The notes under the pieces were generated by a model. The model made no database searches. It was not told the DNA's origin and saw nothing but the letters and a program-made list of their open reading frames with translations. 64,000 nucleotides of DNA from Ilyonectria destructans (Eukaryota > Ascomycota > Sordariomycetes > Hypocreales > Nectriaceae), in contig JAHEWK010000001.1 of the NCBI GenBank assembly GCA_020740775.1, positions 1,674,001 to 1,738,000 of the forward strand. The letters are read 5' to 3'. The number at the start of each line of letters is the position of its first letter. Within the stretch, counting starts at the first letter, position 1. Shown one piece after another: positions 47,385 to 58,628 of the stretch. The translations under genes were made by a program, and so were the position numbers.

Positions 47385-49812
47385 ATGACCGACATCTACA
47401 GCCTCTCCAGCAACTGTTCCGAGTTTGGGGCGAGCGATGATGAACAAGCTTTGGATTGCATTGGTTTGAACGCCAAGACCCCTCGTTTGCTTTCCCAAAC
47501 TTTGGAGGCCTTCAAATTAGAAGGCAGTCCCGGAATCGACTCAACTGCCATTAAGCAGCTTATGGAAGTGGTGGAGAGTGGGTCTGAATGTAATGTGCAA
47601 ACGTTGTATGAAGGACGCGCAAAGTGCCCGTGCTGCAAGGATTGGGTCGAGGAATACCCCGGTGATCTCAAGAGCTCGATTGAGCAAGCTAATGAGAACA
47701 AGAAAAAGGCACTCATCGTCCGGATGGCAAAGAATCATGGCGATGGCAACCCCTTGATGCTCCATTCGGTTGTTGTCCAGAGCCAAGTCATCAAGGATTT
47801 GCTCGCTGAGGTTTTCCACGGCTACAACGGCATAACAACCAGCCTTAACAAATTGGTATTCCGGGCGCCATTCCGTCCTTTCTACTATCGATGGAAGCTA
47901 TTCGCAGAGACCATTGATCGATACAAGAAGAAGGGCCATGATGCAGCTCCTTTCGCCCAGCTTCTTTACAACATCATCGAATTGGAGTTGCGGGAAACGA
48001 TGGACGAGATAGAGGACTTGAAGAACAACCTCGTCATTACCTACCAGCACCTGTGGGCCATATTTGAGCCTGGAGTTCGCGTGTATTCTTCCTACGAAGG
48101 ACACGACCGCTTCTTCCTTGTTGAGAGCTGCCAATACGTCGCGGAGCCGGTAGTTCCACATCTCGCCATCCGCGTCAAGTTCATCGATTGGGATGGCTCC
48201 AGATTTGGGTACGCTTCCACAACCCTACAGATCAACGCATTTTCTGGAACCAAGGCAATTGCCGACTTGCCCACATACCCGGCCAAGTTCCACCCTTATA
48301 AGGAAGAGGTCGAAAAAGCTGCCATGACCAGAGGCAAAAAGTTCTGCAGCCTTAGTGGGTTTCACTACAAGGCGTATTCTGGCATGATCACATACCGTGA
48401 AGGTCCAGACAAGATTGAACGCAATGTATGTTAGCCTACAGCCCTGCTATTTAAAACCTGCTGACTCATTAAAAACACAGGTCGACGGTCGAATGATTGT
48501 CGATGCCTTCTCATTCTTCTACATGAAGCCGCAAGAGCCTCTATATCTCGTTCCGCTTGATGCGTTTACGTTGGAACTAAAGGTTGAGGACGACCTGCAC
48601 TGTCTTGTCCCTCCGCCTCCGCCCCCACTAGGATGCACCGTCCCTATGGGCATCTACCCTCCAAATTTCCCCCATCCACCTCGTTTCTATTCTCCGCCTC
48701 CTCCGCCTCCTCCGATCGTCCCGAGGACCATTATGTGTGGAAAATGCCAGAGCCAGCCTGTCAGGGTAGGGTTTCCTAGGAGGAATCTGGATGGATATAG
48801 CCTCGAGCAGAAGCAAGGTAAGAATCCATGCTACATGACCCTGAAGCAAGGCTTAATTCATATTCTCTAGAAAACTTGACCGATGAGCAGCTGCTATTGT
48901 GTAACTCACGTGTCCGAGGCTTCTCGCTAAAGGCCAAGATCATGGCAACATTCGATGTCGATCCTATTCAAGAGATAGCGTGGAATGATTCGGCGTTCCC
49001 GAATCTGGTGCTGCCAGCAGGCTACAGAGACCTTGTTCTTACATTTGTGGATCGCCAAACCACCAGTATCCGGAAATTCGATGACTTCATCGAAGGAAAA
49101 GGCCTGGGGCTGACGATGCTCTTGGTTGGAAACCCAGGCACTGGCAAGACACTCACTGCTGAAGCAATAGCTGACAAAGTCCGACGGCCATTGTATGTGC
49201 TAAGTGCGAGTGAACTGGGGAATAAAGCATCCACCGTTGAGGACCGTCTCCAATCGGCACTTGATTTCACTCGAAGATGGGAGGCCGTCTTGCTGCTGGA
49301 CGAGTGTGACGTCTTTCTTGAAAAACGATCCACCAACAGCTTGACCCACAATGAAATTGTATCTGTGTTTCTGCGGTAAGTTTTCATTGAACATAAACCA
49401 AAAGTAGTCGCTAAATGAAAATAGGATGGTGGAATACTACCCTGGGATCCTCTTCTTGACGTCCAACCGTCCTGAGGCAATCGATCCGGCCTTCCAGAGC
49501 AGGGTTCACCTAACCCTCCACTATCCAGATCTCGACGCTGCGGCGAGGAAGCAAATATGGAAGCAGTTTGTGAAATCTTCGGCCGTAGAAAGCTCTCTGA
49601 CAGAAGATCAATTCACGGGGCTTTCTATGCTACCCCTCAACGGTCGACAGATCAAGAACATTGTCAAGATCTCTCTGCTCTTAGTGGAAGGAGAGGGGAC
49701 GAGGCTTACAACCGGGCACATTCAAACCGTTCTCCGAGCCACGAATGACATTGAGTTCGGAAAATTTGAGGAAAAGGATCCAATCGAGAAGTCTTTTCTG
49801 GGTTGGAAGTAA
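47385..49812 (+). CDS. AAA+ ATPase with N-terminal DUF7025-like domain and proline-rich linker
   Basis: Exons 47385-48425, 48481-48817, 48871-49375 and 49425-49812 give 756 residues. The N-terminal half has a CPCCKDW motif (about 84-90) and a region of the fungal DUF7025 type (HLWAIFEPGVRVYS, VKFIDWDGSRFGY). A linker around residues 395-430 carries two proline runs (PPPPPP). The AAA domain has Walker A GNPGTGKT (546-553), Walker B VLLLDECDVFL (about 599), sensor-1 FLTSNRPEAIDPAFQSR with the arginine finger region, and a C-terminal lid with GRQIKNIVK. These ATPases are abundant in moulds and related to BCS1/spastin-like AAA proteins, but their substrates are unknown. ATG 47385 has a good CAACATG context; 47292 would add 31 residues. 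Confidence 0.93.
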
Positions 49813-50766
49813 CATGTAGCTTGGGGATTGGAACTTTACTTCAAAATAGTCACTGTCTAATTACTATTGAGACGAGTTCAAGGAATCAGGGACAGAAAAT
49901 GCAGATTGGATATGATACGGGGCAAATTTCTTTCTATGGATGAATAGGCGAGGGCTCTTGTGGTGACGGGCTTTGCAAACTGTAGCGTGCAATTTATCTT
50001 GGAAATTAGTATGCGATCATGCTTTTAGTAAAATAAACAGGTGCTTTACTTCTTCGCAAGTGCAACTTCAATCAGTAACCGCCTCACATCACCGTTCATT
50101 CCGGCTCTGGCCCACTCTCAGCCGTACGTGCACTCTTGCTGGTTTTTTCCCCCCCAGCAAATGGATCAAGCGTGTCCCAGTAGATATGATCCATGAACCC
50201 AACTCTCGGGTTCTGGAGCCTTCAGCCTTGACCCGGAGACACTCATCGTCTTCCTCGGCCATTGCTAGAGAGGTCAAACCTACTCGCTCGTTTGAAGCCC
50301 ACGTGGGATCTGTTTCATACGCTCTGACCTAGACCGGATTTCGCCTCTTGCCTAACTCGTCTTCGACGCACATGAAGAACATGAGCATGTTGACCGCAAC
50401 CCATGCGTAGTTCAGGCTAGATAGGGGGATGATGTGGCCACACACTTCGCCGTATATATCATTCTTCAGTGATCGCGGTATTTGCTTTTTGTCTCGCAAG
50501 GTTAGATCTCGCAAAACTGTCACGTCTAGATTCTGATGTACTGGTAATGATAAAAGAAATCTTGATTTATTTTACCTCATGGTGGCCTCAAGGTTGGTCT
50601 CTACTTGATATGAAGGCAGCTGCCGGGTGTGTCCGGTTCGGTGCAAAGGGCCCGACTTTTACCAAGGTCCGCAGACACAGATCGAGAGTGCAGACCCCAA
50701 TGTTTCAAAATAGAACTTAAAGTGATCATTACACCTCTTCGACGAGGATTCTGCTCTCCTATCTAG
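49813..50766. other. Intergenic, no gene seen
   Basis: Lies between the AAA+ gene and the HET pseudogene. Open frames at 49973-50332 and 50329-50523 have no recognisable product. Confidence 0.45.
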
Positions 50767-53226
50767 CTAGACGATGCCGAATATAAACGATAACTTTTTC
50801 GGTTCACTTGCAGTCTCGGCGAAGCAATTGATCCAACACTCACCAATCACCATGCACTCCATATATCTCTCGGTGCAATCGATGAGAGGCAACTCGCCGC
50901 TAGTCAGCTCACTCTCGACCTGGCTCTCCATGATTCCACACGTTTTGATCGGGCGGACTAGGAAGGGAAGCTTGGAGCCGGGGAAATACACGACCAAGTC
51001 ACCGAACTGGGCTGTGGGAGGCAGTAGCACGAGCTGGGAACTAGCTTTCTCTGGTCGCGGCCTGTCGACACCATCGCAAGGTTCCAAATCCTCAGTCAAG
51101 GTGTTGTAGACTCCAAGCAGTCGTTGGTCAATGATGGAACTCCGATCTTTCATGATTCCTGGGGGAGGCTCATGTTCATCGGACCACGCCGCCGACTTGC
51201 GCGCCCTAGCAACGAGGTGGGACTCGATAGAACCCTTCATAGGGGGCGACGTTTTCGTATCGATGTAATCCAAAAACGAAATGGGCGCATGCATGCCAGG
51301 GTATTGAGTTCCAGGTGACTTGGCGAGCACCCGCGTGATATTGTAGGCGCGTTTGTGAAGATCAAATCCGGATGCTATTGTGCGGCTTCCAACCGTGTTC
51401 AGGCAATTGTCTGCCTCCTTGGGCGGTGGCATCGAGGAAGTGTGCCCACAGTGTTAGAATCTGAGCTTCGAGTGGTTCTTTCTGGTAGGTCTCATTCTCC
51501 TCCCAGTCATTTCTGAGATTGTCGAAATCTGCTTCATTCTTCCCTAGGAGCGAGGTGGGCGACATAATACTACTTACTTTTCCAATCACTCGACCGTGAA
51601 CCGCAAGCGGGCCACTTGGCAGCCATGTACGGAAACTCTCAATCTCATCAAGTAAGTGTCTACTGTTTGCCGTGGCGGACACTGAGTCGGAATCGGGTGG
51701 TAGAACAGTCTCGATGATAGCCCGGGGCTCAGATGTTTCCAAAAAGAATACACTGCCAGTCAGGCACCCACGACGGTAACGTCAGACGCTCAATTCCAGC
51801 GTAATTTGCCCGCTGAGAGGACAATTGATACACTTGAGAGGAGCACTCGTGAAATGCAACAGTTGCAAAGGACTCCTGATGGAGTACTTGACACAGCCGT
51901 GCCTCAAGAACCGCGCTTCTTGTGTTATGGATTCGATTCAATTCCTGGATTTGATCGATTCCAACTTTTCCAAGATCAATCTGTACCTCTCTGACTCCAT
52001 TTCCCAATCCTCTATAGTTCGATCCAACCACTGGATCGTCGATCCCTTGTTCAAGTAACTGAGAAGGGTGTAATCTTCGGTTGCGGTCATGAATTATCTC
52101 GCAAAGGTAGAATAAACTTGGGATGTAGACATTCTATAGTCGATTGTGTTGTTCGCCTCCCAGCCAAAGCCAGTGCTGATACCCAAGAGCGCGAAGATCT
52201 TGTCACGAGGATCGGAAGCTCGCAGGTTCCTTGCGCGTACGAGCATATCCAAGATGTTGGTCTTGGTTTCTTTTGGGTTTGAAGCGTCCCTGTACCAGGC
52301 TGGGAGGCATTGCTCCTGGCCCTTGGCTAGATGGAAGGCTATGCGAGCCTGCCAGATTTGGCGCACCATCTCGAAATTGTCCTGCTGTCGGAGGCTCTCG
52401 CAGTAGGGATCGTGTACGTCTGATTGCAGGATCACAGTCTTGATAAAATCATCCCAAGAGATTCGACGGTGGCCACACTGAATAGAGATTTCTTTGGATG
52501 CAACAGCTTCCTGAAAGACCCAGACTCGAGTGAACCATAAGCGAGAGAGGACATCATGGTAGACATCGTGGAGGTCGCCACGAGAACTAATCTCGCCATT
52601 CCGGATTGCGGGCAAGCCATGGTCCTTATCCTTGTTTTCATTAAGCGCCCAGGAGCTATTTCGCTCCAGATAGTTCCAGGCCGAAATACCAATGCTTTCC
52701 CCAGTCTGGTCCCCTAGGTAGATGATGGTGTCCTGTGCACACTCATAGATTTGGCGCATCTGGTAGACTTGGGAATTTCGTTCTTAGACATCAGACTGGT
52801 TAATGCATATCGCATCGATCCACATGAGCAACGGTCGGTCGCGTCTTCGTAAATGGCGTAGGGCCGAGTCAAGATTTGCACCAATATACAGAGTCTCGTT
52901 GCCAATAGAAATAGTGTGGGTATTTCGTTCGGTGCCCCAAACATATGATAAGGCCGTATATGCCAAATGATCATGGAGATTCTCCGAGAGCTGCACGTCT
53001 AACAGAGCGCCCTGGAGGCCATCATAAAAGAACTCAGCCTCGAGAAGAAAAAGAACTCTTGTTGACCCCTCTCCAACTGGTGTGTATTGGTAGTAGCCCT
53101 CGCGCATATAGTAGGTAAGGGCTTATGACGCTTTTCCGATCCCGTTGATAAAGACCCGAAATCTTCCTGGAGTTCGGGAATGCCCTCAAAACGCAGTGTA
53201 ATGCGGCTTTCGCTAGGCGAAGACAT
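50767..53226 (-). pseudogene. Decayed HET-domain (heterokaryon incompatibility) gene
   Basis: HET-domain proteins trigger cell death after fusion of unlike hyphae. Minus-strand pieces appear in family order: an N-terminal leader (53226-53110), the HET core (YTALSYVWGTERNTHTISI, then LLMWIDAICINQSDV), QVYQMRQIYECAQDTIIYLG, WFTRVWVFQEAV, DKIFALLGIS, LPSWVPDWQC, and a C-terminal YMECMVIGECWINCF motif near 50850. The frame is broken by a shift near 53107, TAA stops at 52786-52784 and 52096-52094, and frame changes near 52010, 51735 and 51430. No intron can rescue them; the first TAA falls directly after NQSDV. The original was probably 750-800 residues. Each stop is consistent with CAA to TAA. 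The gene is very unlikely to make a functional product. Confidence 0.87.
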
Positions 53227-54095
53227 GACGTGTCTCAGGCGGAGAGGTGAACAAGAAGTGGATTTTTATCTCAACGCTGACGCTGACTTTAAGGGTGGCT
53301 GGGGGCACGTAGAGCCTCAGATATGGGTCCATAGTAGGCTGCACATTTATGAAAATTGGCGTAGTTCCAACAAGGACTATCTGCCATCTTAGTATGATGC
53401 GAGAAACTACTCAGCAGTAATTGATATGCTCAGGCTAGTTAATCCAGCCACAACTTTTGGAAATGACTATATATTTTGCCAGGGATCTGAGCTTTGGAAA
53501 ACCGGCATGCCACTGCGAAAAGAACCACGTCAATGTAAGATACCGAATGAGTAGGTTTAGGACAGATATAATATTTACTTGGTCAGTTTGTGCTTACCCT
53601 GATCAAAGTATTAAATCTCTTCATTGTAGTTTATTCATCAGTTGCATTTTGACAACAATCGCTCATCATCAGGGGCGAACGGTCCAAGAACAGCACGAAC
53701 CAATCCTTCGACTGTCGGGCGACATTGAGTTTTTTACAAATCAAAGAAGGCAAATTTTGGCCATCATTGTAGCACCAATTGAGGCCTTCAATAGCCCACC
53801 GGCGCCATGTGTGATCTAGCGCCTAGTTCAGAAGCTCCCCCCTCGAGTTGTCAATCCTGACTGTTTCAGAATCCTAATAAACCCTTCGTTCCTCAAACGG
53901 TATGAGTAAATACGATTCTTGGACTACTTGGCAGGGGACGAATCTAGTGTGGCTGCCATCCAAATATTGACCATACCGCTCAGCAATCTTAGGCTTTACT
54001 CAATGCCCAAGAAGGTCTTCGTAAAGCTGCAGTGTATCCGGGATTTGTATGTATAAAAGAATCTTAAGACTATATGTAATCCCATTACTTATGCC
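53227..54095. other. AT-rich intergenic region
   Basis: AT content rises between about 53380 and 54090. A plus-strand open frame (53457-53819) has no recognisable product. Together with the neighbouring HET pseudogene this may be a mutated, inactive block. Confidence 0.4.
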
Positions 54096-55680
54096 TTATA
54101 CATGATCCTCCACGGTCAGTGTTCCAGTTTTGGTGACCATAAACTCCTCAATAGCGACATCTTTGCCGCTCTCTTTACCACATCCACTTTCCTTAATGCC
54201 TCCAAACGGAGCCTCAGCTGATGAATTATTACCTGTATTCTAGGTGGAGAGTTAGCATGAAATTTGAATACCAAATACGCATTATGCAACTTACCAGTCC
54301 AATCATGCCAGCCTCTAGCTTCTCAAATAGCCTCCACAAGCGGTCTGCATTCTTCGTAAATGCATAACTTGTCAGGCCCATAGCAGTGTTGTTAGCTCTC
54401 TCAATCACTTCATCCTCTGTATCAAAGACCGATACACCCAAAACAGGGGCGAAGATTTCTTCGTGGGACATGAGCATGTCGTCGGAAACATTCGAGAGAA
54501 TAGTTGGAGCCATGAAGTATCCCGCAGCCCCATCTCCAGCATCAGAAGATGTGTGTAGCCTTTGGCCTGTTCCAAGAACAATCTTTGCGCCTTTAGAAAG
54601 TGCATCGCTAACCAGCTCTTCTGCTTTGTCCAGCCCTCGGGGTGTTGTGACAGGACCCAGGGTGGTCCCCTCTTCCATACCATGACCAACCTTTAGGGCA
54701 GAAGTTTTCGTGATCAGGTCCGCGATGAATTTGTCGTAAACACCACGTTGGACATACAGCCTATTCGATGAAACACAAGCTTGGCCAGCGTGTCTCCATT
54801 TGAGGTTCATGAGCTGTCCCATAGCCTGGTCGAGATTGGCATCGTCGAATACAATAAAGGGGCAATTTCCACCTAGCTCTAGGGTAGCCTTCTTCAGGTT
54901 CCTTGCACACAGCCCTGTGATGAGCTTTCCCACACGAGTGCTTCCCGTAAAGGTCACCTTCTTGACCAGGGGGTGTACACATAAAGCCTCTGCCACTGAT
55001 GGCGTGTTCTCGAGACTTGTCGTCAGGATATTCAGCGCGCCTGGGGGAAACCCAGCACGTATAGCCAGACAAGCAAGAGACAAGGTAGAGACGGGAGTTT
55101 CTGGAGATGGCTTCACAACCATGGTGCAACCAGCAGCCAGGGCCGCGCTGGCTTTTCTCAACACGAGGGCGATTGGGAAGTTCCAAGGGACCAGAGCTGC
55201 AACGACGCCAATGGGCTGCTTGATGGTGAAGGATCGCCGGCCAGGCGTGGCAGACGTGATGGTTGTGCCCTGGACTCTCTCAGCCTCCCCGACAAACCAC
55301 CACGTGAAGGTTGTGGCATAGTCGATTTCTCCGTATGCTTCGGCCAGAGGCTTCCCGGTCTCAAAGACGAGGATCTTGGCGAGATCATCTCGGTTCTCGA
55401 CTATCAGCTGGTGCCACTTCAGAAGGCACTGCGCACGTTGTCTCGGAGTCCATTTGGAATATTCCTTGAAGGCTTCGTGGCAGGATTGCACGGCGGCGTC
55501 AACGTCGGCATCACTGCTGTCGGGACAAGAGGCCCATACTTTGGCCGAGCCTGGGTCGACAACGTCAAACCGCTGGCCCGACTTGGCGAGGACGGATTTC
55601 CCGTGCACCTGGCAGTCGAACTGGGCGAGGCTCTTGTCGGCCAAGCTGAATGGGAGCGTTCCGGTGTGGCTGGCTGACAT
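54096..55680 (-). CDS. NAD(P)-dependent aldehyde dehydrogenase, succinate-semialdehyde type
   Basis: Exons 55680-54295 and 54239-54096 give 509 residues, the normal size. The last exon (NTGNNSSAEAPFGGIKESG...) supplies the conserved C-terminus; without it the frame ends in an unrelated tail. Present are the PWNFP motif (165-169), the TFTGSTRVG cofactor loop (243-251), general-base Glu 268 in TLELGGNCPF and nucleophile Cys 302 in GQACVSSNR. The sequence is closest in style to succinate-semialdehyde dehydrogenases (GabD), which oxidise a semialdehyde to succinate in the cytosol or mitochondrion; no clear targeting peptide. GGNCPF has Cys where many family members have Ala. It is divergent from an MFS transporter with 506 bases between, and is part of the right-hand cluster. 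Confidence 0.93.
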
Positions 55681-56186
55681 GGTGTAGTAGTGGCTGCTTC
55701 AGCTGGCTTGACGGCAGGGAATCGACCTCGTGGACACAGCTGTATTAATTCGTCTTTCCGCACAACACGAAGCGATGGAGAGGCCCGTCACAAACGACGC
55801 TAGCCTTGATCATTTAGCCCAGAGAAGTGGTAAAGATGATTCCGCCCTGGCCGTGCCACCGTCGGAGGTGGAGATGCCCGTCTCGGAGGTCAAGATGCGG
55901 GGATCCAGTGGCACGCATCTGGTGGCACGCTCCGGAGCTATCGCTGACTCGTGAGGCTTTGGGCAAATTAGCTTGTATCACCCTGTCCAGTCGAACCTCA
56001 GCTATGCTCAAAGCGTCTTCAAGGTTGGCCAAGGGCGCGGGGCCCCGTGGGGAACGGTATGATTGTGGCTGCTATAGATTTTGCTAGTGTTGACGACGTG
56101 GTTTTATTTACCATGCCAGTCGGCCATCACGGCTGATCTCTTTTTGTCAATCTATGCGTCAACTTCTTGATACGTCAGGTTTCAAC
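55681..56186. other. Shared divergent promoter of dehydrogenase and transporter
   Basis: 506 bases between two divergent starts, so both genes may be co-regulated from here. CGG/CCG triplets, the half-sites of Zn2Cys6 factors, occur at several places (for example CCGTCGG at 55858 and TCCGGAG near 55930), but no single strong palindrome can be singled out. Confidence 0.5.
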
Positions 56187-58024
56187 ATGTCACCAAAACC
56201 AAAGGTTCAAGGCCATCGCGCGCGGACAAGTCCATACAACAGGCTCGTCACCATCGCGGTTGCTTTTGGTTCCTTTGTATGCCATCCCCTTCTAGCATGT
56301 GATAACAGGGATCTAACATGACTTTCTTTCACCTCAGACATATGGATATTGCTCTGCCATCATCGGCAGTACCATTGGTCAGCCCGGATGGTACGCCTTC
56401 TTCAACCTTCCTCAACAGGGTGAGGAGGGCTATGGCAACATAACGGCCCAAGCCATTGCTACGGCAAACGGTCTGTACAGCTCTGGTGGAGCCGTGGGAA
56501 GTCTCTTCGTCATGTGGGCAGCCACTGCTCTAGGCCGAAAGATGTCCATCCAGATCGGTGCGGCTTGCGCAATTCTCGGCGGTGCACTTCAAGGTGGCGC
56601 TGCAAACCTAGCGTAGGTCTTCTCACATCATTGCTTTGTGACCCTGCTAACAAGCAGGTAGGATGTTTCAAGTCGGAAGAGTCATTTCAGGAGTTGGTAT
56701 CGGAATTCTCGTCACAGCATGTCCCATGTATCTCTCAGAGCTGGCGCCTCCCAACAAACGAGGCTGGCTGGTTGGCCATCACGCAATATTCCTCGTCTTT
56801 GGATACATGCTCTCTGGGTGGCTTGGGTTCGCTTGCTACTTTGCCACTGACAAGAATCCTTCCTTCGCCTGGCGTTTCCCGCTCTGCGTACAGTGCCTGC
56901 CACCGCTTGTGCTTCTCATCACAAGCATCTGGATTCCACGATCTCCCCGTTGGCTCCTGCAGCAAGGCCAAGTCGAACAAGCGTGGAAAGTTATTCAAGC
57001 CCTTCGAAGGTCACCCGAAGACCCCGATGATCTGGTCGCCAAGGAAGAACTTTACCAAGTCAAGATGCAGATTGCTCTAGACACTGAAAAACTCAAGGCC
57101 ATTGGCTGTACGCCATGGACGGCGGTATTGAAGAAGAAGAGTTACCGAAAGAGGATGATTATTGGATTCCTCACCCAGTGGGGTGCCGAGTTCGCTGGGC
57201 CACTCGTCATTGTAAGTCAAGTCAGATACCTGAACGTTGGAAAAAATACTAATTGCTCAACTCAGAACAACTACTCCGTCCTCCTTTACACCAACCTTGG
57301 CCAGACGGGCTCCATGCCTCTGCTCCTCTCTGCTCTGTGGTTGACCACTGCTGGCGTCATCTACAACCCTCTCGGCGCCTGGCTCCATGACAAGATCAAC
57401 TCGCGACGATGGATGTTTATGGTCGGACTCTTCGGCTGCCTCGTCACGACATCTGGACTAGTTGGGTCCATTGCAGAATATGGCGGCACGACTAATCGAG
57501 CTGGCAACGCAGCGGGAGTGTTCTTTGTCTTCTTGTATCTTGCATTCCAAGGGTAAGTTGAATATGCCTTGCAACGTATTCAGCATCAAACACTAACGAA
57601 TATCAGTACATTCTGCGACACGACCATGTATCTGTACGTTTCCGAGATCTTCCCCACAGAAATCAGACCCATCGGCATGGGATTCTCCATGTTCGGCCAG
57701 TTTGCCTCGACCATCATCCTCCTCCAAACCGCACCAATCGGCATGGAGCAAGTCGGCTGGAAGTACTACCTGGTCATCATCGTGTGGTGCATCTTCTTCA
57801 TTCCGATCGTCTACTTTTTCTTCCCCGAAACTGCGCAGTTGTCGCTTGAAGAGATTTCTGCTCAATTTGGCGACGATGTTGCGGTTCATGTCAACGACGT
57901 GACGGACGCGCAGCGTAAGGAGCTCGACGATTTCTTGAAGAATCAAGATGTCGCCATGATTGCCAAGGATGACCGACCTTTTTTGGAGACAGTGGAGGAC
58001 AAATTGTCCACAGATAAGAGCTGA
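56187..58024 (+). CDS. MFS sugar-porter-type transporter
   Basis: A plasma-membrane importer with 12 predicted helices. Exons 56187-56276, 56338-56612, 56662-57211, 57266-57552 and 57607-58024 give 539 residues. Sugar-porter marks are present: YGYCSAIIGSTIG in helix 1, ALGRKMSIQ in loop 2-3, RSPRWLLQQGQ after helix 6 and a second-half YVSEIFPTEIRPIGMG with FFPETAQLSLEEI at the end of helix 12. Third-intron removal yields the helix-7 start (FAGPLVINNYSVLLY), with NNY in the position where sugar porters usually have QQ-x-x-x-N-x-x-Y-Y, so the ligand may not be a hexose. It lies between the dehydrogenase and the cyclase-family gene and probably supplies their substrate. Confidence 0.94.
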
Positions 58025-58628
58025 TGGTAATAGCTGGATAGAACACACTGAACTACAATGGGCGTCCCTGTCTAGTCAAATTTCTTCAGTCTTCAGCAAT
58101 AGTTAGAGCTTATGATCTACCTCCTACGCCATCTCTATAATCCAAATTCTCTGGAACCTAGTGTTCCAAACTTAGTATCTTGTAACCATTGCAACTCGGA
58201 CTATTGTAAAGACTAAGCTCATCAACAACGCGTTCCAAGCACCTGTCTTGACGGTTCGGAACGCACCACTGGAGCAAAACTCACATGCATTCTGTACCTT
58301 ACACACTCCATGATCTCGCTTAGGTCATTTGACAGTTCCACATCCCCGGTTCCGTCCATTGTCGAGTGACCGGGCTGAAGCAATAGCGGATGGCACCCTC
58401 CGTGTGGGGAATATCCTCGCCAAGATTCCCCCGCTCTTAAGCTCTTTTGGAAGGTCTTATCTTAGTCGATTTCTTCGTTGTGTGGAGTAGCTTGAATTAC
58501 TTTGGGGGCATACGTCAAAAGCGATACTTTCACCTCTGCTCCTCTCCTCTCGCCCATCGCCCGTCCCTCCTCAGAAACAGTCACTCACAGTGAAGTTAAT
58601 CGACCACCACATTTATTCTTGATCAAAG
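58025..58628. other. Intergenic, no gene seen
   Basis: 3' flank of the transporter and promoter of the cyclase-family gene. Inverted CGGAAC/GTTCCG-like elements occur near 58250-58350. No open frame of note. Confidence 0.45.

Noticed and set aside
53457..53819. 120-residue open frame in the AT-rich region right of the HET relic
   Set aside because: No domain, no signal peptide and no splice partner; composition matches the AT-rich flank.
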